DNA from: Stenogyne calaminthoides
Taxonomy: Eukaryota > Streptophyta > Magnoliopsida > Lamiales > Lamiaceae
Length of the DNA: 64,000 nucleotides
NCBI GenBank assembly: GCA_037126765.1
Contig: JBBCBC010000025.1
Location: 11,997,639 to 12,061,638, forward strand
Reading direction: 5' to 3'
In this document: positions 1-10,223 of the stretch, in pieces
Layout of the letters: each line of letters begins with the position of its first letter
Position numbering within the stretch: position 1 is the first letter of the stretch
The notes under the pieces: model-generated
The model's database searches: none
What the model saw: only the letters and a program-made list of their open reading frames with translations
Told to the model about the DNA's origin: nothing
Translations under genes and position numbers: made by a program

Positions 1-926
1 TTCGCTGGAGCTTTTGCCTTGCTGTGCTGCACGACAAGAGACATACATTGTTTCACCTTTGGAAACGTTACGATGGATCTAAGAGCAATACCCAGGGTTT
101 ATTCGTTTTGCGGGTAAAGGGTTTCTCTTGACTCGGTGTAACCTTTTCGTGATTCCAGTTCATCGTTCCTGTTCGGGTGGTGGTTTTCGGTTCAAGTTTG
201 AAGATCAAGATATGTATTATTTTTTGTTTACTTTTATTTCTATTTTAAATCATTATTTATCACTACTGCCACAATATTTGGGACTTTAGGGTCGCAGCTA
301 GGATTGTCATGTGTATTTTCTTTTTTTAGAAATCAAGAATTCAATTTTGATTTCAAGTGTTTATTTGTTTTTATTCTTTTTAATTTTATGACCTGTAATT
401 CCAGGTGTTGAAAAAGAAAATCAATAAATAAAAATAATATATGGCAGTCTAGTTACACCCTTGGCTGAAAAGCCCTAAATTCGATTGACTAAATGACGTA
501 GTTTTGAAAATTTTCGGCGAAATTGGAACGTAAATTGAACATTATTACAAATATTGAGATTAAATCGACAATAAACAAGGACTAAATTTATTTGAGACCA
601 AAGTTATGAATCATTTATGATTTAAACTTTTTACGAGACAGCTAAATGTTGCTACTTAATAATTCACTGTTAAATATGAGTGGGAGGAGGCCCATCGAGT
701 GAACAATTTAATATGAATGAAGTTGCTTTCAGAGATAATTGAACCCAGCAAATAGGCGTGTGCCTGAAAACTCTTATAATACCAAGAAATAATTTCATCT
801 CATCTAAATGTCCGAACTTATAGAGAGGTGTGAAATTAATTATTTTTATTTAATTTTCTAACACTGCACACCTTCAAAACTTATTTATATACTATACCCA
901 TACTCCGTACCTTAAAACACATCTGT
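1..926. other. AT-rich non-coding flank
   Basis: No long open frame, terminal repeat or recognisable domain is visible. Composition is AT-rich, with short homopolymer runs and scattered stops in all frames. I assign no function; it is probably eroded repeat sequence. Confidence 0.5.
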
Positions 927-940
927 CATGCCTTCAAACT
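927..940. repeat. Left target-site duplication of LINE-like insert
   Basis: The 14-mer CATGCCTTCAAACT is repeated exactly at 1161-1174 and brackets a poly(T)-headed insert. A long duplication of this kind is typical of target-primed reverse transcription. Confidence 0.85.
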
Positions 941-1160
941 CCTCTTTTTTTTTTTTTTTTATCGGGAAAGAAATATATTTTATTTTCAGATGGCACACCG
1001 GATATAAGATGTATTCAGGGCCATACATATTAACAAATTTACAAACTCAAAATGAAAAGTGACTCCGAAAACCAAACATTAAACAAAACTTTAAACAAGC
1101 TTGGGGATTGTAACGAAACCCAGCTCCATAATCTCCCTTTTATTTCCTCTGCCACCTTAT
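941..1160 (-). mobile_element. 5'-truncated LINE-like retroposon insertion
   Basis: This 220-bp insert lies between exact 14-bp direct repeats. A run of 16 T at 945-960 is the poly(A) tail of a minus-strand copy. Just before the tail, on the minus strand, is an A-rich 3'-UTR-like end with an AAAATAAAAT signal. No coding sequence is left, as expected for a copy truncated to its 3' UTR. Long TSD plus poly(A) identify a LINE-machinery product. A SINE is the alternative, but I could not find a convincing pol III A box/B box pair at the 5' end. Confidence 0.7.
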
Positions 1161-1174
1161 CATGCCTTCAAACT
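1161..1174. repeat. Right target-site duplication of LINE-like insert
   Basis: Exact second copy of CATGCCTTCAAACT (first copy 927-940). Confidence 0.85.
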
Positions 1175-1874
1175 AGACATGCAATTTAATACCTCATGTT
1201 TGAATTATATTTAATTTTTGTATTTTATTTTAGTTTCATAGATATTATTAAAATAAAATTAATGTTTTCTCATTAAATTACCCTAAAAGCCAAAAAAATA
1301 AAATAAAATTATATTAATAAAGTAGAAAAATAAAAATATTTTTTTAAATAAATATGTATGGTGATTAAAAATCTACATTTTTGTTTTGAAGTTTTTCTTA
1401 ATCTCACCTAAAAAGATTTGAATTTCTTTTAATTTTGTTTAAATTGCCCGTCTTCTTCCTAGTTTTTCTCAACCTACCAAAAAAATATGTATTTATAAGG
1501 AAACATTCATTAAAAAATAAATAAGCAGGGTATAAGGGATACACTGTACATAATTATGTAACTGTACTTATATTTGTCAACACTCTAAAATTTTTCTAGA
1601 ATTCTTTAGCTAATATTTGAATGTAAAATTATAAAAGGAAGGAAATTTCGTCGTGCACCAACTTCAAAATCTGTTCTTGATTTCTTCAATGATGTTCTCC
1701 TTTTTAAAGCATTTTCCTTCAAAAATAAAACTATATCTACCTTTTCAAATAATCCAGATAATGCAGAGCCAAAGTTCAATAGCAAACATGCTGCCTTTCT
1801 TGACAATAAAGGTGCCCGAATTAGAATTAAAGGAAGCCTAAATCTGGGTTATGAGGTGCCGACGTGATTCCGAA
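1175..1874. other. AT-rich sequence without recognisable gene
   Basis: Very AT-rich. Two short overlapping open frames near 1606-1841, one on each strand, resemble no family I know and lack supporting signals. I see nothing assignable. Confidence 0.5.
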
Positions 1875-1879
1875 CCAAA

Positions 1880-2485
1880 TGTTGTTCGACACTACCTGTG
1901 ATGATCAAATTCAAAGTGTTGAACAAGTATGATGGTCAATCTAAGTCAAGTGTGATATGGTGATCTTGGAACAGGTCTAAGTTCGTCAGGAACCAGATTA
2001 TTTCGCCCGAACCGGCCTCAACTCAGATTCTACAGCAGAAGCCTGTCCAATGCCGTTATAACTGTATTTCCTTGCGCAGCACAACAGTTTTAGAGCTAGA
2101 TTTGCGTGCCTTGCACGCGGAATTCACCAGATTTAGTTGAGGGGTTATATTTGTTAGCACAATAAGGTTCGATTGTAACAATTATCATCTCCAATTAGGA
2201 GTTTTACAGAGAATACACAATTCTTAGGGTTCTTGAGAGAGTTTGAGAAAATTAGAATTCAATTAGGACGAATTGGAGCGTGTAATCTGTAATTGCTTGT
2301 TCATATAGTGAAAGTGAGATGTCCTGATCCCGTGGACGTAGGCATTGTAAGCCGAACCACGTAAATCTCTGTCTTCTTCATTTCACATTCATTTTTGCTT
2401 GAGTTTACAGTTCGGGTATTAGTTCATCTTGCTGTATAGTATCAGTTCTCGGTCTATACAGTATTAGTTGCTGCACTTAACACTA
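1880..2485 (+). mobile_element. Probable solo LTR (Ty1/copia type)
   Basis: The block starts TGTTG and ends near ...CTTAACA (2482) or ...CACTA (2485). CCAAA occurs immediately before it (1875-1879) and again at 2486-2490, a candidate 5-bp target duplication. Near the 3' end is the late-LTR motif of a GTGGACGTAGG block, a short spacer and a CCGAACCACGTAAATC block, also seen in families A and D of this window. No PBS or internal region follows, so this is a solo LTR rather than an element end. The exact 3' boundary is uncertain by three bases. Confidence 0.6.
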
Positions 2486-2490
2486 CCAAA

Positions 2491-3490
2491 ATCCAAAAAT
2501 TATGTCAACATAATTATTTTTAAGAAGCGCTCCAAAAAAAAAAAACACGTGTTTCATTACTGGTTTAATAAACATTAACAGTATTTGATATTATAACGGA
2601 ATAATAATTAGTTATCATATTAGTGTTGTGATAGAGATAGTAGTATCAACACTGTTATTTTTGAGTGTTCTTTGCGTGCACTAATTGCACATGGTGAAAT
2701 TGAATTTAATTTGAGGTAGCGATATTTTGCGGATTCGAGGTAAGTAGAAATTCATTTGCAACTACAATGCATAAACATAATATTATGTGATATATTTGTG
2801 ATTAACTGACAATACGTGGATAATATGTGGATTGTGAGATTTGATTGATATTAAGTGATTATCGTGAAAAGAGCTGGTGAGCTTGATATTTGATATAAAT
2901 TGGGTATGTGAAATGTAAAATTTGTGAGTTAATCTGTGTTGCATTGCATTGCATCATGCATATCATGCATCATCATGAAATGAGATTTGATCAAATGATG
3001 TGATTTGGCCACATATTATATACCGAGGACGGAAGGGGTGACCTGGGGGTAATGCGACCAGGGAGACCCTGGCGTAGACCACTCAGCGTAGGCCATCGTC
3101 TTATTATTACACGGGAGGGGCGACCAGGGAGACCCTGGCGCCGTCTCTTGACGTGACTTTACGGAAGGGGCGACTTGGAAGTGGAGTGACTAGGGAGACC
3201 CTGGCGGGCTACCCAGCGTGGGCCACCGTTATATATATATGAGTGGATTGAGCTCAGTCCGGTGTATAACAGTGAGTTTGGGGCCCTACGAGTGTTTCAT
3301 AAATACATTGGTGTTTTCAAAAAAGGGTGCATGAGGAGGATTTTCAAAGATTCACAACATCATGCATAATTTCTGCTTACTGAGATTTATCTGTCTCACC
3401 TAGTTTATGCATTGTAGGTAATTTTGTCAACTTACACTGGTGGTGATTGGAGCACTTGCAGATTTTGAGAGTTGTATACATGGATGACGA
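2491..3490 (+). other. Ty3/gypsy LTR-like non-coding sequence
   Basis: No gene. The stretch has the texture of an old gypsy LTR: GCATTGCATTGCATCATGCAT repeats near 2939-2975, the palindromic GACCAGGGAGACCCTGGCG repeats at 3025-3235, and a late block with the CTTACTGAGATTTATCTGTCTCACC type of sequence near 3376. I cannot find a clean TG...CA pair, TSD, PBS or polypurine tract, so the gypsy label rests on resemblance only. Confidence 0.3.
3025..3235. repeat. Degenerate tandem repeat with CCAGGG/CCCTGG palindromes
   Basis: Three imperfect units carry the same core, CCAGGGAGACCCTGG, in which CCAGGG and CCCTGG are perfect inverted repeats around AGA. Cores lie near 3058, 3125 and 3200. Each is preceded by a GGAAGGGGYGAC-like stretch, and the first and third are followed by a CCCAGCGTGGGCCACCGT-like stretch. 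The block is GC-rich compared with its surroundings. Confidence 0.7.
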
Positions 3491-3491
3491 C

Positions 3492-3494
<3 letters not shown>

Positions 3495-3532
<38 letters not shown>
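3495..3532. repeat. (TA)19 microsatellite
   Basis: Uninterrupted TA dinucleotides, immediately adjoining the caulimovirid relic at 3533-3860. Confidence 0.95.
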
Positions 3533-3535
<3 letters not shown>

Positions 3536-3860
3536 AAATAACTCCCCATCCTTCTTTAGATCCATCACACTCAATTATGATATAATCAGATGTTAAAGGG
3601 AGTTCTAATGGCTTTATATTTTTTATTGCCTTTTTTATTTTCTGAACTAATAGTATATCTTCTTTATTAAAATTTTTTTTTGTCCATTTTTTGTTGTTTT
3701 ACTATATAATGGGCCTACTAGTTTACTTAAATTTGGAATGAATTTTCTAGCATAATTAAGAAGTCATAAAAAGGCCTGGATTTGTTTTAATCCATCAAGT
3801 TTATCAGGAAAATTTATCAATTTTTCTGCAATATGTGGCTGGAGTTTTATTTTTTCATCC
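3533..3860 (-). pseudogene. Endogenous pararetrovirus (Caulimoviridae) RT/RNase H fragment
   Basis: Read on the minus strand, the piece encodes a broken stretch of a plant pararetrovirus reverse transcriptase. The late-RT pattern is recognisable: a conserved FPD block, then a leucine/asparagine-rich LLNYAR block, then GPLY. The start of RNase H follows, with a DG-S-EGWG-type motif at the low-coordinate end. About 110 codons survive, with at least one frameshift and several stops, so it is dead. The copy is cut by the (TA)19 run on one side and by the D-family LTR on the other. Caulimovirid rather than Ty3/gypsy is preferred because of the FPD/LLNYAR spacing. The genus is not resolved; a florendovirus-like origin is possible. 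Confidence 0.75.
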
Positions 3861-5477
3861 TGTTGGTCCCGATTTGAAAACCCATTAGTGCGTTAAGTAC
3901 CAATTGTAATGCATATAAAACATGGGTGAGGGCAGAGTGATTCCAATTTTTCTCTTTTTGAAACCTATCGATGTGTTTTGCTTATAATCAAATACATATG
4001 GCAAGTAAGAACATAAAGCAGTAACAAACACATGATTTTATAGTGGTTCGGAGTCCAACTCCTACATCCACTCTTCCCTTTCAGCAGGGGAACCTACTTA
4101 ACCAACTGGACTTAGTTTAACGTGTTAGTCCAACACCCAACAGATGTTTACCGAGTTCACACTCAAACGGGACTTATCACCCTCACGGGATCGCCTACCC
4201 TCCCTTTCGGGATTGCTTAGATGTTTACCGAGTTCACACTCACCTAAAAACTTAACCTATCAAACTGATTTGGGTAAGGTTTGTTTGGTTTCCAACTAGG
4301 GTGAGATTTTCCCTTACATTTGTTTAGCCTCAATGCTAAGGATGGAAAAATCTCTCTAAGCTTAGGATATTACATTTGTGCTTAGATCTAGGGTAGAACA
4401 CTCTTGAATATATGCATGTATTTCTTGTTCAGTGTTCTATGGTGGAAATGCTGGATGATTTGGCTCTTTGGATGTTTCACGCATTTCCCACTTCCACCCG
4501 AATAATGAAGGAAGAACTTGTATTTATAGTGTGGATTTGAATGTTACCGTTGGATGGAGTCTCATTCAAATCCATACTATTCTCAGAAACTTCACTTGCA
4601 GCTTTTTTAAAGTTTGGTTGTCTTCCTCTCATTGGTCCACGTCAGCTGAATCTAATGGCTATAATCTTCAGGATCTTCTGAGTCTTCAGGTTTCTCTGAG
4701 TCTTTAGGTTTCTTCTGAGTCTTTAGGATTCTTGATTCAACAGACTTCTCTTGGCGGACCTTATCGTCGATCAGGAGCATCTTGACACTCGTGCTAAAGC
4801 TTTTCGACTTCGGATAATCGACCCTCGGTCACTAAGATTTTCGAGCTAACGATCATCGATGGCGTTCGATTCTCGATGAACATGACTTCGGATGACTTGT
4901 CTTCCGACTTCTTCGATTTCTTCTCGCCGATCCGGTATGCAGATTTACGGTTTTTGATATCGATTTCTTCTCGCTTTGATCCGGGTCACCACATGATCGA
5001 TCGATATAGCATCAGTCGGATATCGGTTTATCTATATCGGTTTATCCATCGATTAGTACATCAGGTTAAGCATATCGGGTTAGCTTATCTGATCTCGATC
5101 ACGTCTGATCTCGACCAGTCTCATCTGCTCCTCTTCTGATCTGCAACCTCCTCTTCTGATCTGGTCATCTGATCAGCTTATCTTTTCAGGTCATCTGATC
5201 AGGTCATCTTGTCATCTGATCTTCTGATCAGCTGGCTTAGCTTTTCTTCTCTTCTGATTATGCATAGCTCATCAGTTACCTCCGGAACTCATCTTACTCA
5301 TCTGATCTCGATCCTCGGTCTACGTCCTCTCGCCTCCGATCTCGATCATCTTCTTTTGATTTCGTGAGTTCCCCCTCAACTTGTTCTCTCGTTCCCCCTC
5401 AACTTGTTATCTGTAAGTTAGCTTCAAAAACACAAGTTGATAATGTTTTGGCATAATTCATCAAAACTAAAATATCC
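3861..5477 (-). mobile_element. Lone D-family LTR, minus orientation
   Basis: This is the reverse complement of the D LTRs at 54338-56198 and 56723-58615. The shared parts are the TGTTGGTCCCGAT terminus, the GTGGATGTAGG/CCGAACCACTATAAAATC region, the TATA box and the AGTTGAGGGGGAACTCA region near 5350-5410. It is about 1617 bp against 1861-1893 bp in the complete LTRs. It lacks most of the 18-bp minisatellite and ends at ATATCC, missing the last five terminal bases. It lies between pararetrovirus sequence on the left and B-family copia coding sequence on the right, so it is not a clean solo LTR with matching flanks. Confidence 0.85.
4521..4528 (-). promoter_or_regulatory. TATA box of D-family LTR
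   Basis: TATAAATA on the minus strand, in the same context as 55328-55335 and 57755-57762 of the complete D LTRs. Confidence 0.6.
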
Positions 5478-6156
5478 ATAAAGGGTTTATCGATCATTTT
5501 GCCCATGAGACAATATTTGCAATCTCCATAAGATTCAAAGTCAAATGGGGTTAAGTAGTTTAACTTTCTTAACCTTGCAATTCCTTTCTCGTTTACATGA
5601 TCAAGTTTACAATGCCACAAGTAAGTTGGGTTTTCCTGATTACTAAGCTTGAGTCTTTTATTTTGTATATTAAGAACATTATATCCACAATGCAACAAGT
5701 ATAAACCATTTACCATATGGTCACTCCCATGAACAATTCAACGTGAAATAACAATTATTATCACTAAAATGGAAGGAATAACCCTCAATGTCTAACATAG
5801 GAAAGAAAATAATATTGCGAGTAATAGGAAGAACGAAATAACTATAATTAAGTTCTAATCTAAAACCAAAGGGTAAGTCTAACACATAAGTCCCCACACA
5901 TCCAGGAGCAAATCTTGCTCCATTCCTACGTGTAAGACGACTTCACCCACCCAACAGCCCTATGAAACATGAGCCCTTTCACATTAGTGCAAATGTGAGA
6001 GCCACATCCGGTATCCAATACCAAGCAGTTAGCGCTATTAGTGGACATGTTTATCTCAATAACAAACATACATGTTCTAGTGCCAGAAGCACCCAGTGCC
6101 TTCTTTTTAGCAACCAGAACCTTATAGACCTTCTTCCAGTGCCCTCTTCTACTCAC
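5478..6156 (-). pseudogene. Ty1/copia protease and GAG-pre-integrase fragment (element B-minus)
   Basis: Minus-strand remains of the N-terminal pol of a copia element. The aspartic protease core is VLDTGCGSHICTN (near 6000-6030). It is followed by the usual inter-domain stretch and then the pre-integrase zinc region, with WHCKLDHVNEKGIARL and a C-x2-C (CKYCLMGKM) near 5500-5620. In this family the protease cleaves the polyprotein and the pre-integrase domain binds zinc ahead of integrase. The frame breaks at about 5716-5740. The rest of integrase, RT and RNase H are absent because the D LTR abuts at 5477. The gene cannot give a functional product. Confidence 0.85.
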
Positions 6157-6660
6157 AGTAGAGGCACACGTCCTTGTTTACCCGCTCCTTCTTTTGAACA
6201 CCATCTTAGTGATAGTGAACTCAAAAATCTTGAGCACGTTGTGAAGTTCAGGCATGGTCGCATCCGTCTTATTCATATCATATATCACAATGAAGCTAAA
6301 ATATGAACCCGAGAGCGACTGGAGGATAGCATAAATGAAAACGTTGGTCTTTTAGCTCAAAACCTAAATTACCAAGTTTATCAATTAGGCCTATCATTTT
6401 AAGCACATGAGGTGAAATCTTCTCTCCTTTAGCTAACTGGCATCTGAACAGATCTCTCATCACTTCATAAATCTCAGAACAAGATTCAGAATCAAAGAGA
6501 TCCTTCAGATGCTTGAGCATTTAGAAGAGACCCATTTTATCATGTTGCCTTAAGCAATTCGGGAGTCATGCCGAGCAACATCACACACTGAGCCTGGGAA
6601 GCATCCTTTTGATGCTTCTTCTGAGCTGCTACATCAAACGTGGTCGCCTCGGTACCAAAT
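6157..6660 (-). pseudogene. Ty1/copia gag fragment (element B-minus)
   Basis: Minus-strand gag remains. An N-proximal block contains KKHQKDASQAQC and LLGMTPELLKAT (near 6540-6640). The UBN2-type capsid block follows, with EIYEVMRDLFRCQLAKGEKI and HVLKMIGLIDKLGNLGFEL (near 6350-6490). A degraded zinc knuckle, CLYC...GHW, lies near 6120-6170. Gag forms the virus-like particle and the knuckle binds the RNA. In-frame stops after the N-terminal block (near 6535), a stop and frameshift in the knuckle, and loss of its last cysteine show that this copy is dead. The start codon is not evident. Confidence 0.75.
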
Positions 6661-7408
6661 TTTAAGGATAATTAGGGTTAGACGTGTCCAACACGTACTC
6701 AATCTTTTCTTGCCTTAGCACCAAACACATGTTTCGATGCCAGTCCAGAAAATTTGGCCTAGCCAATTTGTTTGTTTCCAAAACACATCTCAATAACAGT
6801 TATACATTTCAACTAACCAAGAGAAATAAAATAAAATGGGAATTAAAACACATAATTCCTATGATCAATATTCAGTAATCAAAATAAACATAGTCTTTCT
6901 TTTGTGTTTATTTTGTCTCCATTATTTTCACATACTCAACGATCTCATCGGAAGAGTACAAATTTATATCAGATATAAATTGTAATGGACTACGATCCAC
7001 ATTCCTATTATTACAATATTTGCTTGGGCTGATTACTGCAATAATAGAACTGGTAGGTTCCAAACCAATTGCAAAACTGCAACTCCTAGTTGATTGAACC
7101 TAGTTCAATAGGATGCCACTTGACTTTCGTTTCCCTGCTTGGGCTGGTGAAACAAAGTCAAGTTGATTTACAACCATCAAGCGGCGACACTTCGTGTCCC
7201 TATAAAAGTCCCCTTAAATGTAGATCCGAGCAAAAGACTTGGGCCTTAAATACTCATTGGAACGAAATCTTTGGTTTACTTTTAACTTTGATGGAAGACA
7301 TCGTTCAATTTAATGAAAATCATATTTTAGTGAGGAACATTTTAAAGGCGGGGTATTAATTGCTTAATCGAGATCCAACAAGTTTACTACATCATATTTG
7401 AGCAATTA

Positions 7409-7518
7409 TTGGGCGCCGCCTACCCAAACATGATATATACAGACTAACACTTATATGGGCGCCGTCTACCCAAACAATAATACGGTCCGACATATATTGG
7501 GCACCGCCTACCCAAACA
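7409..7518 (-). repeat. Three spaced copies of TGGGCGCCGYCTACCCA-type palindrome
   Basis: Copies start near 7409, 7456 and 7497, about 45 bp apart. On the minus (element sense) strand each reads like TTTGGGTAGRCGGCGCCCA, with TGGG and CCCA able to pair, and a TAGTCCG/CGGACCG motif lies between copies. All three copies and their spacing recur in B-plus at 63211-63319. Confidence 0.85.
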
Positions 7519-8109
7519 GTTATAATACTGAATGTAAAAGCGTTTAATGAATTTAAAAAAAAAAGTTAAACAGTGGGATTTAATAATTTATTTTAAACCG
7601 AATTTCAAAATTCAATTTTAATTCGACTCTAAATTATCAAAATAACTAATCCAATTAATTTATCAATATGATTAATCCAATTAATCATAACTTAAAAGTC
7701 CAACTTTTAATTTTAATTTTAAAATTAATCCAATTGATTTTAAATAAAATCCAATTTTACTTTTGACCTCTTAAAATCAATATTCAATTAATTTTAGATC
7801 AAATTTAATTATTTGATTTGTCAAGGGCTCATGTGCAAGTTTCGAAATCTGCACGGAAGGGCCTGTCCTAAATCCAATTTCGGCACAGTCCTTCCCCTCA
7901 TCATCACCCGATTTTCCTAAAACCGTTTCCGATCGGGTCATTCGAACCAAACATCCAACATTCATAAGTTCACAGAATCATTAAAAATTCCAAAAATTGT
8001 TCCAATCGTTAGGGTTTGTTCAGAATTTTAATTTATCAGTTCCAAACCAATACAAAATCCCAACTAAATAATTCGACAATTAACAACAAGAATCGAAATA
8101 GCCCCAAAT

Positions 8110-8660
8110 TCAGAAGCAACAAGCAACGAAAAGGAGAGGCAAAATTCAAAGCAGGTCTACATCGTCGGACAAACAAGCGCGGGTGAGTCTCCGCTGCCGC
8201 TAGGCACATGCGGGTTACCGCTGTCGTCACCGAAGAACCAGTCGCGACCTGTTCGAAACAAGATGCGAGTGACGGGTTGAACCGGTGGCGCGCCTACACG
8301 ACTCACCCCGGCTTAGAATCAAGTCGACCCGAGTCAAAGCCAGATGACGACACGGCGCACCACCATTGCTCGAATCGATTCATGAGCGCACGACCGCGAT
8401 TATTTAAGAAATCGAGACGGTGGTCAACCCAATGATCGAATAACCAAGTGCGGCAATGGGAACGAGGGCGAGCGAGTCGCGCCGATTCGAGGTGAGGCGA
8501 ATCCAATTCGCAATCGCGCGTGGTGCCGCGGCTTCGCATGACCACCTCGAGTCGCGGCGTCGCGGATACCAGCGAACACCGGCGTGGCGGAGGGACGAAG
8601 ACGACGATGAGTCTCCAGAAAACTAGGTTTTCATGGAGAAGAAGAGGAGCAACCAAAACC
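8110..8660. other. GC-rich block in leader of B-minus
   Basis: Much more GC- and CpG-rich than the surrounding leader. It is missing from B-plus, where 62128-62685 holds unrelated sequence at the same place. It could be original leader lost in B-plus, or captured host sequence. I recognise no protein in it. Confidence 0.5.
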
Positions 8661-8777
8661 AAACAAACATATGGGTGCGGTGCGGTTTGTCTAACTGCTG
8701 CACCCGGTTTTGTTAAAAAAATAATTTTAATTTTAAAAACAAAACCAATTTTGATGCAATTAAACACCAGAGCCTGA

Positions 8778-8789
8778 GCTCTGATACCG
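8778..8789 (-). promoter_or_regulatory. Primer binding site (tRNA-Met type) of B-minus
   Basis: Minus strand CGGTATCAGAGC directly inside the LTR end. The standard copia PBS is TGGTATCAGAGC (one mismatch), and B-plus has the exact form at 61930-61941. Confidence 0.8.
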
Positions 8790-9075
8790 GTGTTGGAATT
8801 TAGAGGCACATAAACACGTAATACATGCGCATCGGAAATTAAAGTTCACCAACAACGAACAATTAATTGTATATAGATTACAATAATCATAACGAGAAAT
8901 CTTACAGTAAACCGAGAGCAGATTTCTCAACTATGGTATCCACGTAATCCCCGTTCACGGACTTGCACAGATTTGCCAGCTGTTGAATCTGAGACGGAAT
9001 TTGCTAGGAAAATTCATATTCTAGATTTTATGGAGAGAATTTGAAAAACGTTGTTTGTGAATTCCCAAGAGCTTG

Positions 9076-9083
9076 TATATATA
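9076..9083 (-). promoter_or_regulatory. TATA box of B LTR
   Basis: TATATATA on the minus strand inside CCTATATATACAAGC; the plus copy has CTCCTATATATATGAGC at 61633-61648. Confidence 0.55.
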
Positions 9084-10218
9084 GGAAAGGACCCAACTTA
9101 AATCTTAAGCTAACCTGATTGGGAAATAAATCCCTAATCTTTATTTAAATAAATCTCTAAGATTTATTTGCCACATATAAAATCTCTACGGATTTAATTC
9201 TCATGTATATCAAATCTCTACGGATTTGATTCCATATATATTATATCCTACAATAATATTCCATATATTATTATTGGAAATTCTTATTTAATTAAATATT
9301 AATAATAATTAATTCCAAAATAATCTATTATTAATTAATTCTCCATAAATTAAATATTAAATCCAATTTAACATTTAATCAACCAACTCTAATCCGTAAA
9401 AGGGAACTACTTGTTGTGTGACCCATAGGCCCTCATATATTGAGCGATTAGTCAAACTAACGGTCTTAATTGAACCCTTGACAATAAATCAGACATTCTC
9501 AATATATGAGGTCCGTTGCGAGAAATGTGCAACTACCTGTAACTGAAACATGGGCTATTACGATTTCCTCCTTTCATTCGCGAATACTCAATTAAGCCTT
9601 GAACATGATGAAGTGTCTATTCAAATAACTTAACCATATTATCTCTAATCACTAATTGATCATGTATGTCACACTTAACCACAAAGTCTAAGTTGACGTG
9701 CATCGGCCGATGACTTTGACCCAATTATGATGAGAAGATGAGTATTCTCTCTAAATTCACATGGAGGAATGAATCCTATTCTTGGCTCAACTACCACGCA
9801 CATGTACTTCATGATGAACCCAATTCAAGCCATATCTACCAATGGTTAGGGTGCAAGCGTCGGTCATGGTCAAAGTTCATCATCCTACACATGTCGTGTG
9901 TATTGACCTCAAGTCAAAGGAGTATCGCATTGCTCCCACTAACCAAGACACACGTAGACACATATAGTGGAAATACATCAAACGGTTTCTCGGATGCATA
10001 CCCTCTAAGGTATTTGTGCATCCATCATGAGATACCTAGTATCCCGTAGTAAGTGAGATCTTACTACACTCTCTAAAAGTATGATGCAGATCGCACACCA
10101 ATCTCCATTGTATCATCAATATCCAATTCTTGATGATCCTTGATCGGGGCTATTTGAGAATCATGCTTAAGTCATTTGAGTTCTCACTACCTCAATGACA
10201 GCAATGACCCATGGGAAC

Positions 10219-10223
10219 ACTTG
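10219..10223. repeat. Target-site duplication of element C (ACTTG), left
   Basis: ACTTG directly precedes TGTTGGTCCC and is repeated at 53576-53580 after the other LTR. The B LTR is continuous across the two sites. Confidence 0.97.

Larger units (their letters stand above)
6661..8777 (-). other. Long untranslated leader of element B-minus
   Basis: About 2.1 kb separate the PBS (8778-8789) from gag. Most of it is matched in inverted orientation by 61942-64000 in B-plus, so it is an integral part of the family rather than an accident. It contains the triple palindromic motif at 7409-7518 and a GC-rich block at 8110-8660. Open frames here, such as 8303-8809, cross leader and LTR and are not shared with the other copy, so I do not call them genes. 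Confidence 0.75.
8791..10223 (-). mobile_element. 5' LTR of element B-minus, larger part
   Basis: The LTR starts TGTTGGAATTTAGAGGCAC at the PBS side and is interrupted at 10223 by element C. It continues at 53581-53729. Joined length is about 1582 bp, against 1605 bp for the uninterrupted plus-strand copy at 60324-61928, which it matches throughout in inverse orientation. Confidence 0.95.

Noticed and set aside
1653..1841. 62-codon plus-strand ORF near 1.7 kb
   Set aside because: Short, in AT-rich DNA, overlapped by an equally long minus-strand frame, with no known motif.
3377..3574. Minus-strand ORF across the TA repeat
   Set aside because: It is mostly a poly(Tyr-Ile) translation of (TA)n joined to the end of the pararetrovirus fragment.
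3861..5477. Clean solo D LTR with matching flanks
   Set aside because: The last five LTR bases are missing and the flanks are unrelated (pararetrovirus and B copia), so a deletion or rearrangement must be involved.
8303..8809. 168-codon open frame on the minus strand of the B leader
   Set aside because: It runs from the LTR end across the PBS into the GC-rich block, has no counterpart in B-plus and no family resemblance; GC-rich DNA gives long chance frames.
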